Under the pieces are notes generated by a model that did not search any database, was not told where the DNA came from, and saw only the letters and a list, made by a program, of their open reading frames with translations. From NCBI RefSeq assembly GCF_021462225.1, contig NC_061800.1, forward strand, positions 11,131,002-11,195,001: a stretch of DNA of 64,000 nt, given 5' to 3'. This document shows, one piece after another, positions 1-11,520 of this stretch; within the stretch, counting starts at the first letter, position 1; each line of letters opens with the position of its first letter. The stretch is from Girardinichthys multiradiatus. Taxonomy: Eukaryota; Chordata; Actinopteri; Cyprinodontiformes; Goodeidae. A program made the translations under genes and the position numbers.

Positions 1-2
1 CA

Positions 3-292
3 GAGGTACTACACTTTCTTAATACTGGTAGATAAGATTGATAAAATTGGCAGTAATAGTTGTGGCACATCATGCTGGCCATGACAAAAACATGTCTGGA
101 GTTTTCTATGGCTTTGTACTTAGGCATCATTGAAACATTATGTCCTTCCTGCATAGTCAGTATGAAGAAAGCCATCTGAATTGACATTTTGCGAGCTCTT
201 GATATACCTCCTTCAGTTGCTTGCTGTGATGCTTTTGTTAGCACATGACCACAACCACAGATTGCTTGGGGGTCTGTGGCTTTCTTCTGCAA
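3..292 (-). other. Unassigned open frame, possible exon, at left edge
   Basis: About 97 codons are open on the minus strand without an ATG at the upstream end. The frame runs off the left edge of the window. At the upstream end a CAG preceded by TTACATTTAAATGCTTG could act as a splice acceptor. The peptide contains a CGCGH cysteine/histidine cluster and several Met-rich stretches. I do not recognise the family. It could be an exon of a host gene continuing to the left, or part of a transposon. Openness alone is modest evidence at this length. Confidence 0.28.
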
Positions 293-407
293 GCATTTAA
301 ATGTAAAACATCTAACTGAATTAAATTACCAGAAAATTAGGAACTTTAACAAAATAGTAAAAACAGAGCAAACTAAAAGAAAGATTGAGAATAAACAACC
401 AAAAGGG

Positions 408-712
408 CCATGGTGGTGCAGTTGGTAGCACTGTTGCCTTGCAGCAAGAAGGTCCTGGGTTCAACTCCCAGCCAGGGGTCTTTCTGCATGGAGTTTGCAT
501 GTCCTTCTCATACATGTGTGTGTGACTCTAAGGTTAATTGGTCTCTCTACATTGCTCATAGGTGTGAATGAATGTGTGCATCTGTGTTGCACTGTGATGG
601 ACTGGCGACCTGTCCAGGGTGTACTCAGTCTCCTGCCCATGGACTGCTGGAGATAGGCACCCGCTTCCCCGCAACCCACTATGGAAGAGGTGGTAGCAAA
701 TGACTGACTGAT
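408..712 (+). repeat. Dispersed teleost repeat with tRNA-like head, copy 1
   Basis: It begins with a GTGGTGCAGTTGGTAGCACTGT head followed by GGTTCAACTCCCAGCC, which resembles the A and B boxes of a tRNA-derived promoter. It then carries the conserved GACTGGCGACCTGTCCAGGG stretch and ends near GGTGGTAGCAAATGACTGACTG. The same block recurs at 12822-13177 (+) and 14925-15288 (-), so it is interspersed. It could be a tRNA-derived SINE or a nonautonomous DNA element that has captured a tRNA-like sequence. No coding potential is assigned. Confidence 0.65.
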
Positions 713-719
713 GACAACC

Positions 720-1200
720 ACAAAGTGTGTGTCATATCGTTAGCCTGATAGCATAATACCCTAAGGTAATTTCTTTGAAAATCATCACAAATATTAATGA
801 TGGTATGATTGAATGGTAATCCTATACTGATGATTGATGAATAAAAAATGCTAAAAGGTTTAAAACTTGTTAATTAGCTCTATATGTAAGGAAGATGTTA
901 ATCCACTGCAACGTATGAATAAAAACAATGAAATAAAGTAATAGTTTGGATCTGTAAACTGAAGTTAGTGCTGTAGCTAAAGTTTAATACTGTTGTGTAG
1001 TTTAAGAGGAACATAAATACTGAGTAAGCAGGGAGAGGAGCAGATGCTGGAGAACTGGACAAATGGGAGCAGTGACTTGTGGAAAATCCCTGAGAAAAAA
1101 GGGGAACTGCCAGCACAAGGCAGATGACTGAGACAATGATGGCGCATTTGGACTCGAGCTGGTTTGAGCAATCCTCACATAATTAGGGAGTAGGAGGGAG
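720..1200. other. No recognisable feature
   Basis: AT-rich sequence. Short open frames here have no recognisable motifs or codon structure, and I see no repeat, splice pattern or RNA gene. Confidence 0.4.
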
Positions 1201-1234
1201 AGGTTTAGCTAACCGGACAATGAAAGTTGCCATA

Positions 1235-1925
1235 TACAAAAGTTCTCTAATGACTGCCATAGCCAACTCAGAATACAGACAGTGGACACAGGACTTTGTG
1301 GACTGGTGCCCGCAGAACCACCTCCTGATCAACGCGGGGAAAAAATAAGGAGCTGTTGGTGGATTTCCACAGGCACAGACCTACCACACTAAAAGCTGGG
1401 CACATTCAGGGAATTAACTTTGAGATAGTGGAATCTTATAAGTACCTTGGTATTCACGTGAACAATGAACTAGACTGCAGTCACAACACTAATGCTCTTT
1501 ACAGGAAGGGGCATTGCAGACGCAACCTGCTGAGGAGACAGAGATATTTTGGAGTGCAGAGGCGTTTCCAGAGACATTTTTTTACTCTGTAGTGACATCA
1601 GCCATCTTATATGGAGTTATGTGTTGGAGCAGCAACTTACCTACTGCTAAGAAGAAACTGTTGGATAAGGTCAACAGGAAGGCCATGTCAATCCTAGGAT
1701 GCCCCCAGTACAGTGCAGGTTGTGGGAGACAGAAGTACTGTGGCAAAAAATAACTACTGTTGGACAGTGTCTCCCACCCCATACAATACCCTGTTGCAGA
1801 ACTGGAGAGCTCCTTCACTGACAGACTGGTGCACCCTAGGTGCACACAAGAGCACTTCCTTCCTCCCAGCAGCTGTTAGATTTTATAGCCATCATGCTCT
1901 CACCCAGCTCAATAATTCCTCTTTT
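1235..1925 (+). mobile_element. 5'-truncated L2-like LINE fragment (RT C-terminus)
   Basis: Across broken frames the plus strand reads as the end of a non-LTR reverse transcriptase. There is a KELLVDFHRHR-type segment, then YKYLGIHVNNELD, a tract rich in Arg and Leu, then a CWSSNLPTAKKKLLDKVNRKA-like region. This order matches the C-terminal reverse transcriptase domain of L2/Maui-type LINEs, which copy their own RNA at a nicked target. A stop near 1348 and several frame changes show it is dead. The element lacks its endonuclease and most of its reverse transcriptase, the usual result of incomplete target-primed reverse transcription. A better preserved relative lies at 61100-63405. Confidence 0.75.
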
Positions 1926-1929
1926 CCAC

Positions 1930-2640
1930 CGGCTCGTTTTAGGCGGTGCGGCTCCGCTTCACTTGGTTTCGCTCTACTCGGGTATGGTACCAGTTGTATT
2001 TCTATTGACCCACTCACGGCTGGAGTTATGGCAGCTATTACTCCGCCTTCAGCTTTGTAGAACTTGGTGACAAGCCATCATTTGAATCGGGCATGCTGGA
2101 GCAGGGGCACATCTAAAACACAGATTTCCACTAGATCCTGAAAAAAAGAAAAAAAAAAAAAACTTTCCAAGAAAAAGTATTGGTTGGGAGGTTGACATTT
2201 TAGAAACTCAAGCTGTTTGGCGGCAGGACAGATTTTTAGCAAAAGTTGCAGTGATAACAAGAATAAAAAGTAAACCATGATCATGGTGCTGAAAACCCCA
2301 AATCTTAGCCTAATGAAACCTTACAGAAATCATAAGTGAATTTATGTTGGAAATGTTACTAAGTGAAACTTATACATTCATTAATTATTTATTATTGAGA
2401 AAAACAAATATACCTTAATTAGATAAGAATTAATGTTAAAGCTATACATACCCCAGGTTCCCCAATAAGCATCAGGCTTCATTTGAGAGTTAAAGCTACT
2501 TCATTTAGACATGAGTGAAATGCACCTCTATTTGTAGTTGTTATTTAGTCCTTTATATTGTAGCATGTTCTGTAGTTAAATTGTTCCAGAGCATTTTTAC
2601 AGTTATACATGTCTGCAGCAGCCCTGTAGTTTGGACGTTT
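1930..2640. other. Noncoding, no firm feature
   Basis: The first about 130 bases (GCTCGTTTTAGGCGGTGCGG through CGGGTATGGTACC) look like a fragment of a dispersed nonautonomous element, but I see no matching terminal repeat. The rest is AT-rich with an A tract near 2150. No gene is supported. Confidence 0.35.
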
Positions 2641-2725
2641 ACGACAGTTTACAGCAGGGAGGGGGAGCAGACGGGAAGAAAAAGGAGACGGGGTTTTTCT
2701 CTCTCTCTGACTGGTTCTGTGCGGC

Positions 2726-4182
2726 GTGGCTGTGGCCAACAACAGCTATTTCAATAAATCGTTCCATCGTTACCGAGAGTCATTCTTAAGTCAACCTCTC
2801 TTGGATGCTGCTACTGGTGGTGTGTCCAATACTGATGCTGCACAGGCAGTTATTCCACCCACTTGTGTTGCCGACATCAGGACCAGCAGCACAGACACAG
2901 CCTGTGCACTCGTGAACCAGAAGGAAAGGATGGAGGTGCTGCAGGTGTTACTGCAGAGGAGTGCTGTGGATCTGGATAACTACCAGAAGGAGATGCTGTG
3001 GAGTCTCTTAAGAGAATTTCAAGACTGCTTCTCATGTGAGGAGGATGAGCTGGGGTGTACCTCTCTGGTGCAGCACTCCATTGATACTGGGGAGGCGGAG
3101 CCCATACGTCAGTGTCCACGGTGTCTTCCCCTAGGTCGTCAGGCAGATCAGGTGCTGGAGAAAATGCAGTGGATGGGCATTATAGAGCCTTCTGAGAGCC
3201 CCTGGGCATCGCCTGTGGTTATAGTGCCAAAGAAAGGGGGGGAGTGGCGTTTTTGTGTCGACTACAGATGACTCAATCAGGTCACCAAGAAAGATTCATA
3301 CCCCATTCCACGTGTGGACGAATGCCTAGACTTGGTGGCTGGATCCTCATGGTTTTCTTCCATGGATTTAAGGAGCGATTACTGGCAGGTTCCCCTGGCC
3401 CCAGATGCGCAACCCAAGACTGCTTTCTGCACGGGCAAAGGACTGTTGCAATTTAAAGTGCTTTGTTTTGGCCTGTGCAATGCACCTGCCACATTTGAGC
3501 ATTTGATAGAGCGGGTGTTGTCGAGTGTTCCACGGACAGTGTTTGGTGTTCTTAGATGACATTCTGGCTCATGGGGACTCTTTTGATTCCGGTGTGAGAG
3601 CGCTGTGCAGGAGAGCATTAGAGAGGCAGGGCTGAAGTTGCACCCTGATAAGTGCAGATTATTGACCAGACAATTGATTTTTTTAGGCCACATCATTGGC
3701 AGCGAAGGAGCGGGAACTGCTGAAGAAAAGGTGCGAGTTATCAATGAGTGGCCCACACCATCTGGTCAGAGACAGTTAAAAGGTTTTCTGGGGCTGGCGT
3801 CCTAGAGGAGGTTTGTGCAGGGGTTTTCATGTATTGCATCCCCCTTGTTCTGGCTGTTACAGAAGGACTAGCCATTCATCTGGTCACAGGACTGTGAAAA
3901 GTCTTTTGCTAGCCTGAAGCGGGCCCTCACAAGTGCACCCATCTTGGCACCACCAGACCCACAGTTACCCTTCCTCCTGGACACTGATGCAAGTGGTGTG
4001 GGTCTAGGGGCAGTCCTGTCGCAGGTGAGACCTGAAGGAGAAAGAGTAGTGGCTCTGAGTAAGGCGGAGCGAAGGTATTGCATCACCCCCAGAAAGCTGC
4101 TGGCTGTTGTTTTGGCCATCCGTCATTTCAAATATTACCTGTGTGGACACTCCTTCACCATACGTACCGAAACTTGGTGGGA
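2726..4182 (+). mobile_element. Ty3/Gypsy retrotransposon remnant (RT and RNase H)
   Basis: Frames on the plus strand give a Gypsy pol. A linker contains the SPWASPVVIVPKK segment, then the WRFCVDYR motif, followed by an in-frame TGA near 3268 and LNQVTKKDSYPIP. The catalytic FLDD (the usual YxDD position) appears after a one-base frame change near 3540. RNase H begins with DTDASGVGLGAVLSQ at about 3970 and continues to the HFKYYLCGHSF segment near 4160. Gag, protease and integrase are not seen. An AATAAA at 2751 just upstream may belong to a degraded LTR. At least one stop and several frameshifts make it a pseudogene. Another Gypsy family piece lies at 19872-20390. Confidence 0.85.
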
Positions 4183-5800
4183 GCCGGCGCTGTCTTCTTG
4201 GGCGCCGTGGTGTGATAACCTCCCCCAGGAGCTCCGCCCTTGATTGAGGATATTCCTCCTGCCCACCCCCAGTGGCCGTTGGACTGGGGGTTGCACTCAC
4301 CACTGAAGAAGACCATGTGGCTGGCACTCCCTTGTCCTGACCTAGTTCCAGAGGAGCCACAGTGCCCCTGTAAGGTGCGAGTCTTTCCCGGTGCAGAGCT
4401 ACCCGGCGTCCCCGTGGAGGCAACTGCACCCAGGTGTTAGGTGTGTAGTTCTGAACTGGATGAAAAGCTTTCTAAGCAACAGGTAATAAGCAACAGGCTG
4501 TGCAATTATGTGATTTTCAGTCATCATGCTTGGACATTGTGCTGTCCCCTGGGGTTACTACTGGGAACAAAACTGTTTATTTTAAGTGAAATACTTAAGG
4601 TTTCAAAAAACATTGGGTTGGAGAGTGGCGTGGAGGGTGTCCTTTTTTTTATGTGTGATCACCGGCATTTGGATTGGCTGAGTGGTGGCAGTGGAGATAA
4701 GCTGGTTGGCTTCTTTCTTGGCTATTATTGCAGTGGCTGTGATGTGGTGTGTTTGTGTGGATGCAGGGGCATGTTGGGGGCCGCCGGGCCCTTGTGCGTG
4801 CCACAGGCCAGGGATCTCTTGCCGGGTTAGTTTGTCCTATCTTGGTGTGGGGTCAGGTTGTCTGTTATGAGTAAGATGCTCGGTGGTGTCTGCTCTGGTG
4901 TGTTTGTGGACTGGTGCTTTGTGCAGGGCCCTTGCGTTGCAGTCGAGGCGTGCTGTGTGATGAAGGACAGCGATTGGACCAAGGTCTCGGGTCTCTGGAT
5001 CAATGGCTGGATCTGCTCATCCGTTCAAAATTGTTGTGTTATAAAATATAACACTGTAGATAAAATACATTGATGAAAAATACCATATATTTGTAAAACT
5101 TTTAAAGGGGCCCCATTATACTTCCTTTTAAACATTTTGAATAGGTCTATGGGCTAAACAAAACAAGTTAATTACATTTTTTGCACAAAATCATTCTCAG
5201 ATAATGAGAGTTCACCTCCTCAGTTTCCCCTTTTTGAGATACTTTCAGAATGAGCTGTTTTAGGGCATAGTCATTCTTATGCAAATTAGATGTATCTGGC
5301 CACGCCCCCAACCAGCACTTTGCACATGTGAAATGAAACCAAAACTTATAAAGGGAAAAAATATTCGAGAGTACTTGACTCCATGGACGTCTGGACTCAA
5401 GTGGACGTCCGCTGGACATTTCCACACAAAGCAAAATTTTTACGACTGCATACGCAGTGCCACACAATAAACTGCTCGGCAGGAAAAACTCTCCAAATCG
5501 AATTGTTTTATATGTGACACACTGCTGCCTGTTGCGAGTATGCGCAGCGTTACTGTCACTGTGCCTCTGAGAGGTGCATTCCTCTTCTATGTCCCTAGTC
5601 TGGTTTAATGGCCTTTAACACCACCTTCTTTTCATTTTGTTTTTCCAAAGCTACACGGCAAATTAGTTCTGCCTCCCCGTCCGATGATGTCATGGCAGAA
5701 AGTGTGGGAAATGTAGGAATTTGTCGCCAGAAATATAGGGAATTGCTATGATGCTGCGGACAGTGTGCGCGGAGTGCTCGCAGTTCGCCCGACTATGTTC
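4183..5800. other. GC-rich to AT-rich transition, no assigned gene
   Basis: The stretch to about 4440 may be the decayed 3' part of the Gypsy element, but no integrase motif is visible. From 4440 to 5050 a few open frames rich in Cys and Gly show no conserved domain. From 5050 the sequence is AT-rich with no recognised structure. Confidence 0.3.
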
Positions 5801-5814
5801 TGCCCTTAAGACAC

Positions 5815-6020
5815 AACAAGTACTTACATGTCTGTCATCTGCAGATTTGCCATGAACAGTAGGGGCTGAATTTTTCTTCAGTCTAAGTCTTTGTGCAAAT
5901 CCTGACGTGTACTGATGTAAGTTCTCAAAGCAGTCCATGGTGAAGTGATTCACGCAAACTAGTATGGCATTCAGCAATGTGACTGGAACATTGCCCTCAA
6001 AAATAAAATGAAGCCACACA
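5815..6020 (-). pseudogene. THAP-type zinc finger exon fragment
   Basis: Read on the minus strand, the frame gives a WLHFIF segment, then CVNHF, then DCF, and ends with LKKNSAPTV. This matches the second half of a THAP domain: the final C-x2-H metal ligands, the DCF motif and the AVPTI-type closing segment. THAP fingers bind DNA in host regulators and in P-element/Kolobok-type transposases. The first Cys pair is not found in frame. A good donor (GTAAGTAC) follows the coding stretch, and an upstream CAG near 6022 could be an acceptor, so it looks like an internal exon. It may belong to a dispersed fish THAP family rather than a live gene. Confidence 0.42.
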
Positions 6021-7164
6021 TTTCTGTTATCTCAGAGCTGGAGAATATGCATCTTTGCAGCAAACAACAGAACATCTGCCTTTGAGGGTAGCCATTGTAA
6101 AACGTGTGTAAGGTAAAACCAGAACCAAAATCAAGTGGATGGAGCTCCACTTCAGGGCATTGCTAGGTGCCAGTGTAATTGTGACGTCACAATTACACAG
6201 CTTTTGAAATTTTCTAGAAAAAATAAAACCTTCATTTATAACCAAAAAACAGCTGAATGTTTTTATTTTGTTTTGCATTTGGACTGTTTGTAGAAGTATT
6301 AGAGACCCAAATGGAAGTATAAAAATTTTAAAAAAGTGAATTTTGCATAATAGATCCCGTTTAACAACCTTGCTGAGCATTGCTGCTTCACCAGCGCTAA
6401 ACTCGCAGGAATCATTTGACGGAGGCAGTGACTCTCTTTGGCCTCAGTGGCGTTACACTGAACATCTTAATATTTTCTCCTTCTCAACCAGAACTCAAAA
6501 TTACGCAACATGCATGCGTTCCCGACTTCTTTGGCCTGTGCCTCATAGTAGTGAGAATCAAACATTACATCTCACTTGGTAATAATGCACTCAATACATG
6601 GGCTAAAACTGTTATGGTTGTATGTGTGTGTGTGTTTTATCCTGTCTGGTGTGAGTCTCCCTTCCATTCTCCTGGAGCTCTGCTATGGGCGTGGTGCTCA
6701 GCCAAACTAGATGCACCTGCAAGCAATCCCAGCTGCAGTGTTTAAAAGGAGCTGCAGGACAAGCATTCCCGGCCTGATGGTCCACGTAGTTGATTCTGAA
6801 GATAATCTGCCTTCTGGATTCCTACATCTCACTTCTACTCTGGAAATCTATCCACCCCAAGCATCTCCTCAGAACCAAGCCGCTCTGAGAACCTGCCTGC
6901 CCGCTCTCCCCCCTTCCAGCTGAGCTCCTCCTACCCTAAGACTGGATCAACACCAGGAGAACGCCAAACCACACACAGTCCCCTCGAAACCTCTTCTCGC
7001 TTCCAGAAACGTAATCGCCGTCCACATCCAACTGCACCAAAATCCACATCTTAAAAGAAAAATAACTTTCAAATAACCAAACCTCTCCTCCACAGAATTT
7101 CCCTGTTCCTGTATAAGTGCCTGGGTCCTGATTTTAAGTGTGATGGAAAATAATCTGTCATAAT

Positions 7165-7690
7165 GAGTTTAAGGCAGAACCCAAATGCAGGATTGAGTGG
7201 AGTTGAAGAAAAGTTTTTAACGGCAAAAATAAACTTACAGTTGACCAAGGCACAGGAACTCGGGCAGGATGAACAACATAAACAGGATGAATGCAGGAGC
7301 AAGAAAATCCGGTCAACAGACATTGAAGATCTCAGGGCCAAGACACAGGGTAGGTAGGAACCAGCAAATGACAATGAAAATCAGTGAGCTTTTAAACAGA
7401 GGGAAGTGCAGTGTGGACCAATGAGAAAGGGGAACAGGTAATCAGATGAAATGATGAACAGGTGTAAAGACAAGCTGCAGGGAACTGAGAAATGTATCTG
7501 AAGGTAAACAACCAGTAGGGAGAGCGAGATTTGACTAACAAAACTAATGGAACAGATCTAAAGGGAAAACACATGAAAATCATCACTGAACAGTGATCAA
7601 ATAAACTACTAAAGAATGAACAGAAAAACACCTAACAGAAAAAAAGTAAATAACAAAAACCCAAAATGGCTGACCCTGACATAAACCTTG
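7165..7690 (-). repeat. A-rich noncoding dispersed repeat (candidate)
   Basis: This A-rich block starts with a CCCAAATGCAGG-type motif and ends near CTGACCCTGACATAAAC. It resembles the block at 55158-55770 and the partial one at the right edge in base composition and in short motifs, including AAACTTACAG and the TGACA-type end. These look like members of a short nonautonomous element family. Terminal repeats were not established. Confidence 0.33.
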
Positions 7691-7875
7691 TTTAAACTTT
7701 CACTGTCTCCCTGTCTGAGTGGTTCTGCATGTGGGTCAGGAAATTAACACCTAATATGACAACAACAGGAGTAAACAAATTAAATATTCAAACAAACCTA
7801 AACACTAGCTTTCTGAACCAAGTAAAAAAAAAAATAAATTCATAATATAGGCGAGCCAGCTGTTTGTGCAGCGGG

Positions 7876-9087
7876 TGCAGGCCTTGCGAAAGTATTCGGC
7901 CCCCTTGAACTTTTCAACCTCTTGCCACATTTCAGGCTTCAAACATAAAGATATAAAATTTAATTTTTTTGTGAAGAATCAACAACAAGTGGGACACAAT
8001 CGTGAACTGGAATGAAATTCATTGGATGTGTCAAACTTTTTTAACAAATAAAAAACTGAAAAGTGGGGTGTGCAATATTATTCGGCCCCTTTACATTCAG
8101 TGCAGCAAACTCACTCCAGAAGTTCAGTGACGATCTCGGAATGATCCAGTGTTGTCCCAAATGACTGATGATGATAAATAGAATCCACCTGTGTGTAATC
8201 AAGTCTCCGTATAAATGCACCTGCTCTGTGATAGTCTCAGGGTTCTGTTCAAAGCGCAGAGAGCATCATGAAGACCAAGGAACACACCAGGCATGTCCGA
8301 GATACTGTTGTGGAGAATTGTAAAGCCGGATTTGGATACAAAAAGATTTCCCAAGCTTTAAACATCCCAAGGAGCACTGTGCAAGCAATCATATTGAAAT
8401 GGAAGGAGTATCAGACCACTGCAAATCTACCAAGACCCGGCCGTCCCTCTAAACTCTCATCTCGAACAAGGAGAAGACTGGTCATAGATGCAGCCAAGAG
8501 GCCCATGATCACTCTGGATGAACTGCAGAGATCTACAGCTGAGGTGGGAGAGTCTGTCCATAGGACAACAATCAGTCGTACACTGCACAAATCTGGCCTT
8601 TATGGAAGAGTGGCAAGAAGAAAGCCATTTCTCAAAGATATCCATAAAAAGTCTCGTTTAAAGTTTGCCACAAGCTACCTGGGAGACACACCAAACATGT
8701 AGAAGAGGGTGCTCTGGTCAGATGAAACCAAAATCGAACGTTTTGGCCACAATGCAAAACGATATGTTTGGCGTAAAAGCAACACAGTTCATCACCCTGA
8801 ACACACCATCCCCACTGTCAAACATGGTGGTGGCAGCATCATGGTTTGAGCCTGCTTTTCGTCAGAAGGGACAGGGAAGGTCGTCAAAATTGATGAGAAG
8901 ATGGATGGGGCCAAATACAGGACCAAAGTTTAACACATCCAATAAATTTCATTCCACTTCACGATTGTGTCCCACTTGTTGTTGATTCTTCACAAAAAAT
9001 TTGAATTTTATATCTTTATGTTTGAAACCTGAAATGTGGCAAGAGGTTGAAAAGTTCAAGGGGGCCGAATACTTTCGCAAGGCACTG
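7876..9087 (+). mobile_element. Tc1-like DNA transposon A, internally deleted
   Basis: The right end reads GGGGGCCGAATACTTTCGCAAGGCACTG with a TA target duplicate at 9088-9089. The left end is the inverted counterpart (CTTGCGAAAGTATTCGGCCCC) with slight damage at its first bases. The element matches the copy at 17656-19284 over most of its length. About 400 bases are missing after position 8930, where the transposase is joined directly to the right terminal region. It moves by cut and paste through a DDE transposase in autonomous relatives. This copy cannot make a complete enzyme. Confidence 0.9.
8268..8930 (+). pseudogene. Tc1-like transposase, truncated
   Basis: The start MKTKEHTRQ-type region (here MKTKEHTRHVRD) is followed by a paired-like helix-turn-helix (about residues 10-60), then a basic GRPSKLSSRTRRR linker and a second helix-turn-helix. 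The catalytic domain begins at LWSDETK, which holds the first Asp. Two in-frame stops fall where Trp is expected: TAG at 8700-8702 in the NMWKK segment and TGA at about 8847 in the MVWAC segment. The frame ends at the internal deletion near 8930, so the second Asp and the final Glu are absent. The DNA-binding half (144 codons) remains open. Confidence 0.9.
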
Positions 9088-9089
9088 TA

Positions 9090-10330
9090 CGTCAGAGCAC
9101 TTTTGCCATTTAGCGATATCTTGATGAATCAAGCAGGTATTTTAGGTTTACACGGTTACATTCTGGCCAAATAACATTGTAAAGGTTATTTTGGTTTCAC
9201 AGAAAGCATAATATATACAACTTTATTTACAGCTTTTCTTTCTCCTCTGCCATTGCTGCTTCCATTAGAATGATCCTCATTGACCTGCAATGAATATGGG
9301 GATAAGGTAGGCCACAAAGATTACACCAGACCCATTCTTCACATTCGGCTCATTAAAGTGCCTGTGACATCAAATTTATATGATAAATCCAATTACATTT
9401 ATGGAAATGAAACATTAACAAAATGTTTTAAAAAGTAAATTCATGCCACTGAAATGAACAGTTGTTGAGATATATGGTCATAAATTTCACTACAAAGGCA
9501 CTTCCAGACAATCCTTTGCGCTTTTTTATGACGTAAAAGGAGAACCACTGCACTTAAACTGACCGCTGCTACAATGGCTACACAGACAGTCGCAAAGAAT
9601 CTGATATTTCTTTAGATATGTTTCAGCCACTATCAGAGAGAGACAAAGCAGAGTCAGAAGAAGAAAGTCAGCTGTCATCAGAAGGCAGAGCACATCCGCA
9701 GCAACATGCAGACGGCCAAAGAATTCTCTATTTTTGCTGGATGCCGGAGCACACTCAGAGTCAGTATGTAAGAATCATACTGGACCACCATGAAACAGAA
9801 CAAGCACAACATCCCGAATACTCAGCGTATTCACCCATTGTAAAACAAAGCACAAGAAAATATCTGGATACATAAAACAAAAAATTTAACTAGTTTAACT
9901 TCAGCAGAATGAGTTGTTTGGACTTGAGTCCACATTTATCACTGGCTTTTATTGCGCGATCTGCGTATGGTCCTTGGAGATCCTCTGGGCTTCGCAGCGG
10001 ACCGGACCTGAGCAGATACAGTGTAAATCCAGGGTTACCGTATGTACAGCACTGAGTGAAACAACTGGAGGCGATGTGAGCAGCATGGAGCAGGAACAGC
10101 AGACACAACGGATGTTCAAGATCTGAAGACACTACTTGGTGTTCCAATTTTTTAACCTTATATTAGAATCTTTAGAGAAACAATTCTTCTAAATATATTG
10201 TATGTGTGTGTAATTTATCTTATTTTAGTAATAATAATTTCAGATTATTAGTATTAATAATAAAATATTTCGGATTTTAAATTAACATTAACTGCCGATA
10301 TTTAAATGTACTTTTGCGACAAAGAAGTGT
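9090..10330. other. No confirmed gene; possible dispersed THAP-family pieces
   Basis: An 85-codon plus-strand frame at 9618-9875 is rich in Glu, Ser and Gln, and the stretch before it (9572-9617) carries an in-frame ATG and then a TAG. The minus strand around 9900-10130 has a Cys-rich run. Both might be eroded exons of the same dispersed family as the THAP fragment at 5.9 kb, but no domain is clear. Confidence 0.25.
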
Positions 10331-10336
10331 TCTTAC

Positions 10337-10490
10337 CCGCTGAGCCATGATCCGTTTAGCATCAACAAGCAACAACCTTTTCTTTGGCGTTCTGTTCACA
10401 TCAGATGCTCTGAACAGCGTGGCTGTAGACTCTGCTTCAATATTCTCCTTTGTCGGGAAGACATCTCGACCTCTGACATAGTTTCTCTTG
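10337..10490 (-). other. Exon-like open frame with splice donor, unassigned
   Basis: On the minus strand an open stretch contains the FPTKENIEAESTATLFRASD segment and ends RIMAQR, followed immediately by a good donor (GTAAGAAC). The charged, non-repetitive composition looks like true protein sequence. I do not recognise the family. It may be an exon of the same transposon-like family as the THAP fragment, which lies downstream on this strand, or of a lost host gene. No acceptor was fixed. Confidence 0.28.
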
Positions 10491-11520
10491 CGAATTTAGA
10501 TGTTTCTTGTTCGAAGCAGTTTGCCCAAAAGTCTTTTGATCACAACTGGCAGTGCATGGTGGGACCAGCCCATCTGTCCCTTGTCAGTTTTCCAGCTCTG
10601 ATCCAGGCAGCTCTGATCCTCTTTGCTTCAGAGCAGATTAATAGCTGCTGTCATACTATTGCTGTCACCACCAGCAATGCAAAGGTTCATGATATTAACG
10701 CTGTTTTAACGCAATTTGGCTTCTACCTGAAAAGATTATCATTGACGCATGCACAATGAAGGACCGGAGACTTTCCCTTTCACATCACTTCCGGGTGACT
10801 CTGGACTTGCAAAGTTTAACAACTACATATGCCAACTTTGTGTCTGGATTGTCCTTCATCACATCTTAAATCCTAATATAATGTCAATTACTGCCTAATT
10901 TCTAAGTGTAATGATACATTTTGTTTTTTTTCAATTTCCGGATTTGTGGGAAAAGCATGTCACAGGTACTTTAAAGAATTATCAGAAGGCTTAAGCACAT
11001 GGTGGGTGCCAGTAATGTGATTAATAAACGTATTTTGTTTTGCTAGTGTATATATCTCACATAAGACTAAATGTGACTTAAATTCAGACGGCTGCCAAAT
11101 AACAACACTGTCTACAGGTGTCTCTAAAGGCACAAAGTATATACAATTGTTCGATATGTAAGATGTAAATTTTCAGTGCAGTTGTAAAAATATAAACGAT
11201 TTATGAATATCAACTTTCCTGTAAAACCAATGTTGACGCATATTGAGCCACATCTTCGCACACATCCCTTGAACTTAGCAGAAGTTGTTAACACGAAATC
11301 ATGTCTGCAAGGAATAGTCACTGAAATCCGTGGTGGATAAAGAAGTCATTTTAAATAGTTGGTCTGTGTCAAACAGTTTTCATTCTGACTATGGTTTCTG
11401 TTAACGAAAGAGAGAGAGACTGTTTTTTAAGGCTTCTTTTTTCATCTGCAGCACTTTAAAACAGTTTGTCTGACTCATATGATAATTTCTTTTCAGTTTT
11501 TATAATTACGTTGCTTACTA

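Noticed and set aside
408..480. Functional tRNA gene at the head of the dispersed repeat
   Set aside because: A and B box-like words occur, but no cloverleaf can be folded by eye and the unit is repeated with a long unrelated tail.
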